A DNA stretch of 64,000 bases from Streptomyces sp. NBC_00775 (GCF_036347135.1 NZ_CP108938.1:6882001-6946000); one strand, 5' to 3'. Counted from the first letter of the stretch, positions 43,457 through 54,326 are shown. Notes: generated from the sequence alone by a model not told the origin. Made by a program: numbers and translations.

Positions 43457-44500
43457 ATGCGGGCAGTGGTCTTCGAGCGGTACGAGGAGCCGGCCGAGGT
43501 ACGTGAGGTGGCGGACCCGACGCCCGCGGAGCACGGAGTCGTGGTGCGGGTCGAGGCCACCGGGCTGTGCCGGAGCGACTGGCACGGCTGGATGGGGCAC
43601 GACCCGGACATCACGCTGCCGCACGTACCCGGGCACGAACTCGCCGGGACCGTCGAGGCGGTGGGCGCCCGGGTGACCGGATGGCACCCCGGCGACCGGG
43701 TCACCGTCCCGTTCGTCTGCGCCTGCGGAAGCTGTCCCTCGTGCGCGGCCGGCGACCAGCAGGTGTGCGAACGGCAGACCCAGCCGGGGTTCACCCACTG
43801 GGGATCCTTCGCGCAGTACGTGGCACTCGACCACGCCGATGTGAACCTGATCGCGGTGCCGGACGAGCTGTCCTTCGCGACGGCGGCCTCGCTGGGCTGC
43901 CGCTTCGCCACGGCGTTCCGCGCGGTGGTCGCGCAGGGGCGGGTGGCCGCGGGGGAGTGGGTCGCGGTGCACGGCTGCGGCGGCGTGGGCCTGTCGGCGG
44001 TGATGATCGCGGCGGCCTCGGGAGCGCGGGTCGTGGCCGTCGACGTATCACCGCAGGCGCTGGAGCTGGCACGGAAGTTCGGGGCGGCGGAGTGCGTGGA
44101 CGCGTCCCGGGCCGAGGACACCGGGGAGGTGGTACGCGAACTGACGGGCGGAGGGGCGCACTTGTCGCTGGACGCCCTCGGTTCCCCCGTCACCTGCGCG
44201 GCCTCGGTGAACGGCCTGCGCCGCCGGGGCCGCCATGTCCAGGTCGGCCTGCTGCCCTCGCCGACGGGTTCCACCCCGGTCCCGATGTCCCGTGTGATCG
44301 GCCTCGAACTCGAACTGATCGGCAGCCACGGAATGGCGGCGCACGCCTACCCGGGGATGCTGGAACTGGTCCGCGCGGGCGCACTCCGGCCCGACCTCCT
44401 GGTCACGTCCATGATCCCGCTGGACGCGGTGCCGTCCGCGCTGGCGGCGATGGGGACGGCACCGGGGTCGGGGGTGACGGTCATCGAGCCGTGGAGCTGA
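43457..44500 (+). CDS. Zinc-dependent alcohol dehydrogenase
   Basis: Start at the ATG giving [18 protein letters not shown], with GGAGGGCGAG upstream. The 347-residue medium-chain dehydrogenase has the catalytic zinc ligands ([20 protein letters not shown]), the structural zinc loop [17 protein letters not shown], and the NAD(P)-binding [15 protein letters not shown]. It oxidises an alcohol or reduces an aldehyde; the substrate is not readable. It lies 45 bases after the MMPL gene in the same direction, so co-transcription is possible. Its end overlaps the convergent GNAT gene by 20 bases. Confidence 0.92.
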   Translation: MRAVVFERYEEPAEVREVADPTPAEHGVVVRVEATGLCRSDWHGWMGHDPDITLPHVPGHELAGTVEAVGARVTGWHPGDRVTVPFVCACGSCPSCAAGDQQVCERQTQPGFTHWGSFAQYVALDHADVNLIAVPDELSFATAASLGCRFATAFRAVVAQGRVAAGEWVAVHGCGGVGLSAVMIAAASGARVVAVDVSPQALELARKFGAAECVDASRAEDTGEVVRELTGGGAHLSLDALGSPVTCAASVNGLRRRGRHVQVGLLPSPTGSTPVPMSRVIGLELELIGSHGMAAHAYPGMLELVRAGALRPDLLVTSMIPLDAVPSALAAMGTAPGSGVTVIEPWS

Positions 44501-45065
44501 CGGCCTCGGGGTGCCCGCGGTGGGCGGCCCACTCATGGGCGAGGACCGACATCCGTACGGCGTCGATCCACTCGCCCTCGTGCAACAGGGTCTGCCGCTC
44601 GACACCCTCGGCCACGAATCCGGCCTTCTCGTAGGCGCGGCGGGCCCGGGGGTTGAAGGCGAAGACGTACAACGAGACGCGATGCAGGCCCAGTTGCTCG
44701 AAGGCGTGCCCGACGATCAGCCGGGTCGCCTCGGTACCGAGGCCGCGGTCCCGGCCGCGGGGGCCGATCAGAACGCGGAACGAGCAGTTGTGGTTGTGCC
44801 GGTCCCACTCGTTCAGGACGACCTCGCCGACGAGTTCACCGGTGGCCCGGTCCACCACCCCCAGGTCGAGCCGGTCGTCCTGGTCGTTGCGCGTGCCGTA
44901 CCAGGAGCGCAGCCGGTCCAGGCCGAATTCCTCGGTGGGGCTGCCGGTGAGCCGGATGACCTCGGGGTCGTCCAGGATCTCGGCCATCACGGGGACATCG
45001 TCCTCGGTGAACGGCCGCAGCACGGCCCTGTCACCGGTGAGGACGGGTTTCACGGAGAAGCTCAT
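44481..45065 (-). CDS. GNAT acetyltransferase, RimJ/RimL-like
   Basis: Start at the ATG giving [19 protein letters not shown]; the open frame continues far upstream only because of GC bias. The 194-residue enzyme shows [62 protein letters not shown] (acetyl-CoA loop RGRDRGLG) and [23 protein letters not shown]. It belongs to the RimJ/RimL acetyltransferases; the substrate is unknown. The ribosome site is weak. It overlaps the dehydrogenase gene tail-to-tail. Confidence 0.9.
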   Translation of the reverse strand: MSFSVKPVLTGDRAVLRPFTEDDVPVMAEILDDPEVIRLTGSPTEEFGLDRLRSWYGTRNDQDDRLDLGVVDRATGELVGEVVLNEWDRHNHNCSFRVLIGPRGRDRGLGTEATRLIVGHAFEQLGLHRVSLYVFAFNPRARRAYEKAGFVAEGVERQTLLHEGEWIDAVRMSVLAHEWAAHRGHPEAVSSTAR

Positions 45066-45112
45066 CCCCGGATCTTCGGCAGGCGTCCGGGCCGGGGGCA
45101 AACGAATAAAGG

Positions 45113-45146
45113 CTGTGCCCCGCTCGCGTCGGGCGGCGGGGCACAG
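45113..45146 (-). terminator. Hairpin after the small HTH gene
   Basis: CTGTGCCCCGC (45113-45123) pairs perfectly with GCGGGGCACAG (45136-45146) over a 12-base loop, 30 bases beyond the stop of the small DNA-binding protein and before the GNAT start. Confidence 0.65.
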
Positions 45147-45175
45147 CGGGGCGGGCCGGCGGGGAGGGGTGCGGG

Positions 45176-45376
45176 TCAGTCGTATCTGCGGCCGCGGTTT
45201 CCCGGGCGGGAGGCGACCCAGGCCCGGACGGTCTCCGCGTACCAGTAGGGCTTTCCGCGCTCCACATGGTCGGGCGGGGGGAGCAGTCCGTGCTTGCGGT
45301 ACGACCGCACGGTGTCCGGCTGCACCTTGATGTGCGCCGCGATCTCCTTGTACGACCAAAGCCGATGGTCGGTCAT
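45176..45376 (-). CDS. Small helix-turn-helix (MerR/AlpA-like) protein
   Basis: The ATG at 45376 has GGGAGGTG six bases upstream. The 66-residue protein is one winged-helix-like DNA-binding domain: LWSYKEIAAHIKVQPDTVRSYRKHGLLPPPD, then GKPYWYAETVRAWVASRP. This form is found in MerR-like and excisionase/AlpA-type proteins, and small Streptomyces versions are common. No integrase or phage gene is next to it, so an excisionase role is not supported. Target unknown. The 383 bases upstream hold no gene; TGTGAC occurs twice near 45546-45571 and may belong to its promoter. Confidence 0.8.
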   Translation of the reverse strand: MTDHRLWSYKEIAAHIKVQPDTVRSYRKHGLLPPPDHVERGKPYWYAETVRAWVASRPGNRGRRYD

Positions 45377-45759
45377 GAGTGGCACCTCCCTGCGCGCACC
45401 GCGGCGGCGGCCGGGGGCGGCCGTCGGGGGAGCCGAGCGCTGCGCTGGCGATCACAAACCCTGTGCCCCGTGAACGACATAGCGTGACCGCAGGGCAGCC
45501 CCTGTTGATCTGGTGTGACCGAAGACCCGCGTACACGCGACATGTGTGACAGGAAGGTGGTTTTTGTGACACGAGTGACGCATTGGCGGGCATGTGGCAC
45601 CGCCCTGGCCGCGCGCCGCGGGGGCAGAGAGTGTAGGCGGGGAGCGTGGGCAGCCCGAGGTGGGCCGGACCCGCTGCGCCGGGCCCGGCCCACCGGCTCC
45701 CCGTATCCCCCGAGCCCCCGCATTCCCTCGGGTTCGTGGCCGGAATGCACAGCGTGCCC

Positions 45760-46767
45760 TCAGCGTCGCTTTCCGGTCTTGGAAAAAATCGCACTCCGGT
45801 CGATCGCGCTCCGGTCGGAGGCGATCGCATTCCGGTCGGGAGAGAGCACCAGGCTGGTCGCCTCGCCCGCCATACGGTCGGTGCCCGGAGGGCCGGGCGG
45901 CGATACCGGTGGATTTCCCCGCGCCGCCGTGAACTCGCGCGGTGTGCACCCGGTCATCGCCCGGAACTCCCCGCTGAGGTGCGCCTGGTCGTAGTACCCG
46001 CAGGCCGCCGCCGTCTCGGCCTGCGACCGCCCCGCCGCGAGCAGCCGCCGTGCCCGCTGCAACCGCAGCACCCGGGCGGCCGCCTTCGGCCCGAGCCCGA
46101 TCTGCTCCCGGAAGCGGTTCTCCAACTGCCGTACGCTCCAGCCGACCTCGTCGGCGAGCCGGGGCACCGGTATCGCGCCCCAGGTCCGCTGGAGGTGCCC
46201 CCAGGCCCGCACCACCCGCGCCGAACTCGGCGTCCCCGCCCCCGCCCAGCGCGCGAACACGTCGTCGAGCAGCCCGAACCGCTCCGCCCAGCCGGGCAAC
46301 GCGGCCAGCGAGGCGGAGAGTTCACCGATGCTGCTCCAGCGGTCGCGGCTGGAACGGGCGCCCAGCAGATGCGGCAGTTCGTCGGGATCGACCGGCCGGT
46401 CGGTGAGTTCGTACTGCGGAATGCCGAAGAGCGTGAACGCCGCCCACGGCGCGAGCAGCACCTCGATGCCCGCGAGCCGTCCGTCGTGCTCGCCGACGGC
46501 CGCGGTGGTGGTGGGTCCGGAGAACACCGACACCAGGGTGGCGGGAGGCCGGCCCGCGCGCGAGATGCGCAGCGGCTGGCCGAAGCCCAGCAGCAGCGTC
46601 GCCGCACCGATCGGCGCCTCCAGCCTGCGCCGCGGCCCGTCGAGGGCGAGCCGGATCCCGCGGTAGCTGATCACCCCGGGCCGCAGCCGCGGATGGGGCA
46701 GCGCGACCACGGTCTCCCAGGCGCCGCCCGGCCCGTATCCCGCACGCGAGACGATTCCCGTCGCCAT
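45760..46767 (-). CDS. AraC-family transcriptional regulator
   Basis: Start at the ATG giving MATGIVSRAG, after GGGAGGGCGG. The 335-residue protein has an N-terminal ligand or cupin-like domain and a C-terminal AraC DNA-binding domain: PVPRLADEVGWSVRQLENRFREQIGLGPKAAARVLRLQRARRLL, then SQAETAAACGYYDQAHLSGEFRAMTGCTPREFTAA. The last 45 residues after the domain are low-complexity, with repeated DRNAIASDRSAIDRSAI, encoded by a short tandem repeat (CGATCGCNTTCCGGTC-like, 45789-45838). No adjacent target is obvious, and the ligand is unknown. Confidence 0.92.
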   Translation of the reverse strand: MATGIVSRAGYGPGGAWETVVALPHPRLRPGVISYRGIRLALDGPRRRLEAPIGAATLLLGFGQPLRISRAGRPPATLVSVFSGPTTTAAVGEHDGRLAGIEVLLAPWAAFTLFGIPQYELTDRPVDPDELPHLLGARSSRDRWSSIGELSASLAALPGWAERFGLLDDVFARWAGAGTPSSARVVRAWGHLQRTWGAIPVPRLADEVGWSVRQLENRFREQIGLGPKAAARVLRLQRARRLLAAGRSQAETAAACGYYDQAHLSGEFRAMTGCTPREFTAARGNPPVSPPGPPGTDRMAGEATSLVLSPDRNAIASDRSAIDRSAIFSKTGKRR

Positions 46768-46902
46768 CCGCCCTCCCGCCCCGCGCAGTCCGCACTGGGA
46801 AACCCCATGGTGCAACGCGGCAGGGGGAGGTCGGAAGGCCGGAAGGCAGGCGGGAATGCCTAAATGCCTGAAGGCCGGAGAGCCGGAGAGCCCGAGAGCC
46901 GG

Positions 46903-46937
46903 AAGGCCCGCCGAGCCCCGGGCTCCCGACGGGCCTC
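46903..46937 (-). terminator. Imperfect hairpin after the IolE/IolI-like gene
   Basis: AAGGCCCGCCG...AGCCC at 46903-46918 pairs, with mismatches, with GGGCTCCCGACGGGCCT (46920-46936). It lies just after the stop of the sugar isomerase (minus strand). The preceding bases 46862-46905 are a run of GGCCGGAGAGCC-like repeats. Confidence 0.45.
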
Positions 46938-46951
46938 CACGGCCACGGCGA

Positions 46952-47893
46952 TCAGGCCCCGCAGGACCTCAGGAACGCCCGGGTCCGCTGGGCGATCGGC
47001 AGCGGCTTGTCCGGTGGGCAGGGGTACATGTCCTGCTCCACGATCGCGAACAGGTCGACGTCGAGCCGCTGCGCGGCGGCGAGGACGGGCTCAAGGGCCG
47101 GTACCCCGGACGGCGGTTCGCACATCACGCCACGGGCCACGGCGGGCCCGAACGGCACCTCGTTCGCCCGCACCTCGGCCAGGATCAGCGGGTCCACCTG
47201 CTTGAGGTGGAGGTAGCCGATGCGCTCGCCGTAGGTCTCGATGAGCTTGACGCTGTCGCCGCCGCAGTACGCGTAGTGGCCCGTGTCCAGGCACAGCGAC
47301 ACGAGCGAGGAGTCGGTCGCGTCGAGGAAACGCGTGACGTTCTCCTCGCTGTCGATGTGCGTGTCGGCGTGCGGGTGGACGACGAGCCGCAGTCCGTAGC
47401 GCTCGCGCACCTCATGGGCGAGCCGCTCGGTCTGGGCGGTCAGATGGCGCCACTGCGCCGGCGTCAGCGTGCTGTCCTCCAGCACCTCGCCCGTCTTGTC
47501 GTCCCGCCAGAAGGCCGGGATGACGACGAGGTGCTCGGCACCCATCGCCTGGGTGAGCGCCGCGATGTCCGAGACATGCGCCCAGGTGGACTCCCACACC
47601 TCCGGGCCCCGGTGCAGCCCGGTGAAGACCGTGCCGGCCGAGACGGTGAGCCCGCGCCGCGCGGTCTCCTCCTTGAGGACGGCCGGATCGGTGGGCAGAT
47701 AGCCGTACGGGCCCAGCTCGATCCACTCGTACCCCGACGTGGAGACCTCGTCGAGGAAGCGCTGCCAGGGAACCTGCTGGGGGTCGTCGGGGAACCAGAC
47801 GCCCCAGGAGTCGGGAGCCGAACCGATCCGGATGCGGGACAGTGAGGACGGAGGCGACGACTGCGGCGATGACTGTGGTGACAACGACGTCAT
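46952..47893 (-). CDS. IolE/IolI-like sugar isomerase or inosose dehydratase
   Basis: The 313-residue protein is a xylose isomerase-like TIM barrel. It opens RIGSAPDSWGVWFPDD, then SGYEWIELGPYGYLPTDPAVLKEETARRGL, a form seen in IolE and related inositol enzymes. It has metal-ligand positions in LVVHPHADTHIDSEEN, LCLDTGHYAYCG and HLKQVDP, and a final Glu in AIVEQDMYP. IolE dehydrates 2-keto-myo-inositol to the diketone used by IolD. As no other IolE candidate is in the cluster, that activity is the best guess; isomerisation (IolI) is the alternative. It is divergent from iolC. The N-terminal SPQSSPQSSPPSS run is a short repeat. Confidence 0.8.
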   Translation of the reverse strand: MTSLSPQSSPQSSPPSSLSRIRIGSAPDSWGVWFPDDPQQVPWQRFLDEVSTSGYEWIELGPYGYLPTDPAVLKEETARRGLTVSAGTVFTGLHRGPEVWESTWAHVSDIAALTQAMGAEHLVVIPAFWRDDKTGEVLEDSTLTPAQWRHLTAQTERLAHEVRERYGLRLVVHPHADTHIDSEENVTRFLDATDSSLVSLCLDTGHYAYCGGDSVKLIETYGERIGYLHLKQVDPLILAEVRANEVPFGPAVARGVMCEPPSGVPALEPVLAAAQRLDVDLFAIVEQDMYPCPPDKPLPIAQRTRAFLRSCGA

Positions 47894-47943
47894 GGGCGTC
47901 AGCTTCCGGCGACCCCCGGAGAGGTGTCAAGGCCTCGTCCGAA

Positions 47944-47988
47944 TGTCTGGACAAAACGTTGACAGGGCTCCCCGCGCGGGACTACACC
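47944..47988 (+). promoter_or_regulatory. Candidate promoter and operator of the iol operon
   Basis: TTGACA (47959-47964) and TACACC (47983-47988) are 18 bases apart and fit a -35/-10 pair 29 bases before the iolC start. TGTCTGGACA (47944-47953), an imperfect palindrome, abuts it upstream and could bind a regulator. Confidence 0.4.
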
Positions 47989-48016
47989 TGGGGACAGCCG
48001 TAGCGAAGGGAAGTCG

Positions 48017-49000
48017 ATGGCGTACGACCTGATCACCATGGGGCGGATCGGTGTGGATCTGTACCCGTTGCAGACGGGAGTCCCGCTGGCGCAGGTGACG
48101 TCCTTCGGGAAGTTCCTCGGGGGCTCGGCGACCAATGTCGCGGTGGCCGCCGCCCGGCTCGGCCGTCGTACGGCGGTGATCACCCGAACGGGTGCGGACC
48201 CCTTCGGCACCTACCTCCACGAGGCGCTGCGCGACTTCGGCGTCGACGACCGCTGGGTCACCCCGGTCCCCGGTCTGCCGACCCCGGTCACCTTCTGCGA
48301 GGTCTTCCCGCCGGACGACTTCCCGCTCTACTTCTACCGGCAGCCCAAGGCCCCCGACCTGGAGATCGACGCGCACGACCTCGACCTGGACGCCATCCGG
48401 GAGGCCCGCGTCTTCTGGATGACGGGCACGGGCCTGAGTGAGGAGCCCAGCCGCACGGCCACCCTCGCGGCGCTGGCCCACCGCGCCAAGTCCGGTACGA
48501 CGGTCTTCGACCTCGACTGGCGGCCCATGTTTTGGAAAGACACAGCCTGGAAAGACACCGCCCGGCAGGACCCGGCCGCCTCCGCCCGCGCCTTCTACGC
48601 CGAGGCCCTGCGCCACGCCACCGTCGCCGTGGGCAACGTCGACGAGGTCGAGATCGCCACCGGTGAGCGCGAACCGCACGCCGCCGCCCGCGCCCTCCTC
48701 GACGCCGGTGTCGAACTCGCCGTCGTGAAGCAGGGCCCCAAAGGTGTCCTCGCCGTCCACCGCGACGGCACGACGGCCGAGGTCCCGCCCCTCCCGGTGA
48801 CCGTCCTCAACGGCCTCGGCGCCGGTGACGCCTTCGGCGGCTCCCTGTGCCACGGCCTGCTCGCGGGCTGGGACCTGGAGCGGATCATGCGGCACGCGAA
48901 CGCCGCCGGCGCCATCGTCGCGTCCCGCCTGGAGTGCTCCTCCGCGATGCCGACACCCGAAGAGGTCGGACACGCCCTCATGGCGGGAGCGGTGCGGTGA
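48017..49000 (+). CDS. iolC: 5-dehydro-2-deoxygluconokinase
   Basis: The 327-residue PfkB-family kinase phosphorylates 2-deoxy-5-keto-gluconate in myo-inositol breakdown. It has MGRIGVDLYPLQTGVPLAQVTSFGKFLGGSATNVAVAAARLG, VFDLDWRPMFW, NVDEVEIATG and the ATP motif NGLGAGDAFGGSLCHGL. A 15-base tandem duplication (48533-48562) adds WKDTAWKDTA after the DWRPMFW motif, in a surface loop of related kinases. It is the first gene of the plus-strand iol operon, and its stop overlaps the next start (GTGA). Confidence 0.94.
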   Translation: MAYDLITMGRIGVDLYPLQTGVPLAQVTSFGKFLGGSATNVAVAAARLGRRTAVITRTGADPFGTYLHEALRDFGVDDRWVTPVPGLPTPVTFCEVFPPDDFPLYFYRQPKAPDLEIDAHDLDLDAIREARVFWMTGTGLSEEPSRTATLAALAHRAKSGTTVFDLDWRPMFWKDTAWKDTARQDPAASARAFYAEALRHATVAVGNVDEVEIATGEREPHAAARALLDAGVELAVVKQGPKGVLAVHRDGTTAEVPPLPVTVLNGLGAGDAFGGSLCHGLLAGWDLERIMRHANAAGAIVASRLECSSAMPTPEEVGHALMAGAVR

Positions 49001-49977
49001 GGGCGGGCCACGTCGGGGGCGCGCGCCACGAAGGGGGCGACGCCTCCACCGAGAAGGGCACCCCCACCACGTACGAGCGACTGCGCTCCCCGCATCCGAG
49101 GGTGGACATCGCCGACCTCGTCCGCACCCGCACCCACCACCCCGAGGCGATCGCCGAGGCCGCCGCCCGCCGTACCCGTCGCCCCCTTGTCGACGACTCG
49201 GGCCGGCTGATGATCGTCGCCGCGGACCACCCGGCCCGGGGCGCCCTGGCCGTCGGCGACCGTACGTTCGCCATGGCGGGCCGCGCCGACCTCCTGGAGC
49301 GGCTCTGCCTGGCCCTGTCCCGTCCCGGCGTCGACGGCGTTCTCGCCACCGCCGACATCCTCGACGACCTGCTGCTGCTCGGCGCGCTCGACGGCAAGGT
49401 GGTCATCGGCTCCATGAACCGTGGTGGACTCGCGGGCGCCGCCTTCGAGTTGGACGACCGGTTCACCGGGCACCGCCCGCGCGACATCGAGCGGCTCGGC
49501 TTCGACGCGGGCAAGCTGCTGCTGCGCATCGACTACGACGACCCGGGCTCGCTGCGCACCCTGGAGTCCACCGCCCGGGTCATCGACGAGATGGCGGAGC
49601 GCCGGCTCCCGGTCTTCGTCGAGCCGTTCCTGTGCCGCCGCCGCGACGACGGCACCCTGCGCAACGACCTGAGCGCCGAGGCCGTCACCAAGTCCATCGC
49701 CATCGCCAGCGGCCTGGGCGGCAGTTCGGCGTACACCTGGCTGAAGGTCCCCGTCACCGAGAACCCCGACGACATGGCCCGTGTCATGGAGACCTCCACG
49801 CTGCCCGCCGTCGTCCTCGGCGGCGAGGTCGGCGAGGATCAGGAGGGCGCGTACGAGAAGTGGCGGGGCGCGCTCCAACTCCCCACCGTGCAGGGGCTGG
49901 TGGTCGGCCGTTCGCTGCTGTATCCGGCGGACGGCGATGTGGCCGGGGCCGTGGACACCGCAGTAGGACTGCTGTGA
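48997..49977 (+). CDS. Cgl0159-family TIM-barrel protein of inositol catabolism
   Basis: The GTG overlaps the iolC stop by four bases. The 326-residue protein belongs, as I recall, to the Cgl0159 family of beta/alpha-barrel proteins named from the Corynebacterium inositol cluster and related to deoxyribose-phosphate/LacD aldolases. Features are LMIVAADHPARGALAVGD, GVLATADILDDLLLLGALDGKVVIGSMNRGG, KLLLRIDYDDPGSLRTLEST, LPVFVEPFLCRRRDD and VTKSIAIASGLGGSSAYTWLKVPV (with a Lys suited to Schiff-base chemistry). In this pathway an aldolase must split the phosphorylated intermediate made by IolC into malonate semialdehyde and dihydroxyacetone phosphate, so this is the best candidate. Inferred. Confidence 0.87.
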   Translation: MRAGHVGGARHEGGDASTEKGTPTTYERLRSPHPRVDIADLVRTRTHHPEAIAEAAARRTRRPLVDDSGRLMIVAADHPARGALAVGDRTFAMAGRADLLERLCLALSRPGVDGVLATADILDDLLLLGALDGKVVIGSMNRGGLAGAAFELDDRFTGHRPRDIERLGFDAGKLLLRIDYDDPGSLRTLESTARVIDEMAERRLPVFVEPFLCRRRDDGTLRNDLSAEAVTKSIAIASGLGGSSAYTWLKVPVTENPDDMARVMETSTLPAVVLGGEVGEDQEGAYEKWRGALQLPTVQGLVVGRSLLYPADGDVAGAVDTAVGLL

Positions 49978-49984
49978 GGGCCGC

Positions 49985-50836
49985 ATGACCAAGGAGCTGT
50001 ACGTCCCCAGGGGCAGCACCGCCGACGCGTACTACGTACTCGACATCGACCCCGAGCGTGCCGGCTGGACCCACAGCAGCCTGCGGATCGTGGAGCTGGG
50101 GCCCGGCGGTACGCACACCTTCACCACCGGGGACAGCGAGTGGATCGTGCTCCCGCTCGGCGGCGGCTGCACGGTGCGCATAAAGGACGGCATGGAGGAA
50201 GAAGAGTTCACCCTCCTGGGCAGGGAGAGCGTGTTCGCCGGAGTCTCCGACTTCGCGTACATGCCCCGTGACGCCCGGGTCCAGATCGCCTCCGGCGTGG
50301 GAGGCCGCTTCGCCCTGGCAGGAGCGAAGTGCGAGCGCCGACTCCCCGCCCGCTACGGCCCCGCGCCGGAGGTTCCCGTCGAAGACCGCGGCAGCGGCGA
50401 CTGCGCCCGCCAGGTGCGCAATTTCGCCTCCGCCGACGCCTTCGACTGCGACAGGCTCATCGCCGTCGAGGTCGTCACCCCCGGCGGCAACTGGTCCTCG
50501 TACCCGCCGCACAAGCACGACGAGCACCGGCCGGGCGAGGAGAGCGAACTGGAAGAGATCTACTACTTCGAGATCGACGGTCCGAACGGATTCGGCTATC
50601 AGCGCGTATTCCCTTCGCGCGAGGGCGGATCCGACGTCCTCGCCGAGGTCCGCACCGGCGATGCCGTCCTGGTACCTGACGGATGGCACGGCCCGTCCAT
50701 CGCCCAGCCCGGCCACACGATGTACTACCTGAATGTGATGGCCGGACCGGGCAAGGACAGGGAGTGGCGGATCTGCTTCCACCCGGACCACGTAAACAGC
50801 ACAGACGACACAGCGAGCACAAAGGGATACCGATGA
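49985..50836 (+). CDS. iolB: 5-deoxy-glucuronate isomerase
   Basis: The 283-residue cupin enzyme converts 5-deoxy-glucuronate to 2-deoxy-5-keto-gluconate. It shows KELYVPRGSTADAYYVLDIDPERAGW, HTFTTGDSEWIVLPLGGGCTVRI, the metal-binding YPPHKHDEHRPGEESELEEIYYFEI (two His and Glu) and DAVLVPDGWHGPS (His). Length and motifs match IolB. It starts 7 bases after the preceding gene and shares ATGA with iolD, so the operon is tightly packed. Confidence 0.95.
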   Translation: MTKELYVPRGSTADAYYVLDIDPERAGWTHSSLRIVELGPGGTHTFTTGDSEWIVLPLGGGCTVRIKDGMEEEEFTLLGRESVFAGVSDFAYMPRDARVQIASGVGGRFALAGAKCERRLPARYGPAPEVPVEDRGSGDCARQVRNFASADAFDCDRLIAVEVVTPGGNWSSYPPHKHDEHRPGEESELEEIYYFEIDGPNGFGYQRVFPSREGGSDVLAEVRTGDAVLVPDGWHGPSIAQPGHTMYYLNVMAGPGKDREWRICFHPDHVNSTDDTASTKGYR

Positions 50837-52719
50837 CCTCAACGACGAGGCTGACGGTCGCACAGGCGCTGGTGCGGTTCCTGGCCGTCCAGTACACGGA
50901 ACGGGACGGCGAGAACCGGCAGCGGCTGATCGGCGCCACCTGGGGCATCTTCGGCCACGGCAATGTCGCCGGGCTCGGCCAGGCGCTCGTCGAGTACGCC
51001 GACGACATGCCGTACCACCAGGGCCGTAACGAGCAGTCCATGGTGCATGCGGCGGTCGGCTACGCACGGCAGAGCAACCGGCTGTCGGCGCACGCCGTGA
51101 CCACCTCCATCGGCCCCGGCGCCACGAACCTCGTCACCGGCGCCGCCCTCGCGACCATCAACCACCTCCCGGTGCTGCTCCTGCCCGGTGACGTCTTCGC
51201 GACCCGCCCCGCCGATCCGGTGCTCCAGCAGCTCGAAGTCCCGTACGCGGGCGATGTGTCGGTCAACGACTGTCTGCGCCCGGTGTCGAAGTACTTCGAC
51301 CGGATCACCCGCCCCGAGGCCTTGATCCCGGCCGCCCTGCAGGCGATGCGCGTGCTCACCGACCCGGTCGAGACCGGCGCGGTCACGCTCGCGCTGCCGC
51401 AGGACGTGCAGGCGGAGGCGTACGACTGGCCGGAGGAGTTCTTCGCCGAGCGGACCTGGACCGTACGCCGCCCGGCGCCCGACGCGTCCGAACTGGCCGC
51501 CGCCGTCACGACGATCCGCGAGGCCCGACGCCCCCTGATCGTCGCGGGCGGCGGTGTCCACCACAGCCGCGCCGAGGAGGCGCTCGCCGAACTCGCCGCC
51601 ACCACCCGCATCCCCGTCGCCTCCACCCAGGCGGGCAAGGGGTCCCTGCGCTGGGACCACCCCCAGGACGTCGGCGGCATCGGCCACACCGGCACGGCGA
51701 CCGCCGACGAACTCGCCCGCACCGCCGACCTGGTGATCGGCGTCGGCACCCGCTACACCGACTTCACCACCGCCTCCGGCACCCTCTTCACCGCCTCGAA
51801 CGTCCGCTTCCTGAACCTCAGCATCGCGCCCTACGACGGCCACAAGCTCTCCGGGCAGACGCTGATCGCGGACGCGCGCGTGGGACTCGAAGAGCTCACC
51901 GAGGCGCTGCTGCTGCACAAGCACCGCGCCGAGCCCGCGTACGTCACCGAGTACACCGACGACAAGGAGCGCTGGGAGTACCGCGTCGACGCCGCGTACG
52001 AGGCCGAGGACCCGGACATCCGGCCCACCCAGCCGCAGGTCCTCGGCATACTCGACGAGCTGGTCGACGAGGACGACATCCTGATCAACGCGGCCGGCTC
52101 GCTCCCCGGCGACCTGCACAAACTGTGGCGGGCGCGCTCGCGCGACCAGTACCACGTCGAGTACGGCTACTCGTGCATGGGCTACGAGATCCCGGCCGCG
52201 ATCGGCGTACGGATGGCCGCCCCCGACCGTCCGGTCTGGGCGCTGGTCGGCGACGGCACGTATCTGATGATGCCGACGGAGATCGTCACCGCCGTGCAGG
52301 AGGGCGTCGCGATCAAGGTCCTCATCGTGCAGAACCACGGGTACGCCTCCATCGGCGGCCTCTCCGAGTCCGTGGGCGGCGAGCGGTACGGCACGGCGTA
52401 CCGCTACCGCTCCGAGGACCGTACGTACACGGGGGCGCCGCTGCCCGTCGACCTCGCGGCCAACGCGGCCAGCCTGGGCATGCGGGTCCTACGCGCGAAG
52501 ACCGTACGTGACCTGCGGGCGGCCCTCGCCGAGGCGCGGGCCGCGGACACTCCCACATGTGTCTACGTGGAGACCGAAACGGCAGACACAGTGTCGGGCG
52601 CGCCTCCGGCTCAAGCCTGGTGGGATGTACCTGTGGCCGAGACCGCGACCCGATCGTCGGCGGTCAAGGCGCGCGAGGAGTACGACCGGCACGTCGCTGC
52701 CCGACGCCGCCATCTGTGA
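50833..52719 (+). CDS. iolD: Trihydroxycyclohexanedione acylhydrolase (ThDP-dependent)
   Basis: The ATG overlaps the iolB stop (ATGA). The 628-residue enzyme opens the ring of 3D-(3,5/4)-trihydroxycyclohexane-1,2-dione. It has the ThDP enzyme layout: PYR domain GIFGHGNVAGLGQAL and NEQSMVHAAVGYARQ with the cofactor Glu, the middle domain, and the PP domain VGDGTYLMMPTEIVTAVQEGVAIKVLIVQNHGYASIGGLSES, where GDG...N binds the metal and diphosphate. It is followed by mmsA after 14 bases. Fully consistent with the iol operon. Confidence 0.96.
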   Translation: MTSTTRLTVAQALVRFLAVQYTERDGENRQRLIGATWGIFGHGNVAGLGQALVEYADDMPYHQGRNEQSMVHAAVGYARQSNRLSAHAVTTSIGPGATNLVTGAALATINHLPVLLLPGDVFATRPADPVLQQLEVPYAGDVSVNDCLRPVSKYFDRITRPEALIPAALQAMRVLTDPVETGAVTLALPQDVQAEAYDWPEEFFAERTWTVRRPAPDASELAAAVTTIREARRPLIVAGGGVHHSRAEEALAELAATTRIPVASTQAGKGSLRWDHPQDVGGIGHTGTATADELARTADLVIGVGTRYTDFTTASGTLFTASNVRFLNLSIAPYDGHKLSGQTLIADARVGLEELTEALLLHKHRAEPAYVTEYTDDKERWEYRVDAAYEAEDPDIRPTQPQVLGILDELVDEDDILINAAGSLPGDLHKLWRARSRDQYHVEYGYSCMGYEIPAAIGVRMAAPDRPVWALVGDGTYLMMPTEIVTAVQEGVAIKVLIVQNHGYASIGGLSESVGGERYGTAYRYRSEDRTYTGAPLPVDLAANAASLGMRVLRAKTVRDLRAALAEARAADTPTCVYVETETADTVSGAPPAQAWWDVPVAETATRSSAVKAREEYDRHVAARRRHL

Positions 52720-52733
52720 AGGAGTTTTTGGCC

Positions 52734-54236
<1,503 letters not shown>

Positions 54237-54268
54237 GGCCGTAGGGCCGCTGTGGCCGTACGACCACC

Positions 54269-54302
54269 GGTGCCCCGCCCCTCCCACGAGGGGCGGGGCA
54301 CC
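54269..54302 (+). terminator. Strong terminator of the iol operon
   Basis: GGTGCCCCGCCCCTC (54269-54283) and GAGGGGCGGGGCACC (54288-54302) form a 15-base perfect stem with the 4-base loop CCAC, 33 bases after the mmsA stop and before the convergent lipoprotein gene. Confidence 0.85.
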
Positions 54303-54326
54303 GCCGTGTTCAGCCCTGCCGCTGCT

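Noticed and set aside
45176..45376. Excisionase of an integrated element
   Set aside because: The fold would allow it, but no integrase, attachment repeat or tRNA is nearby.
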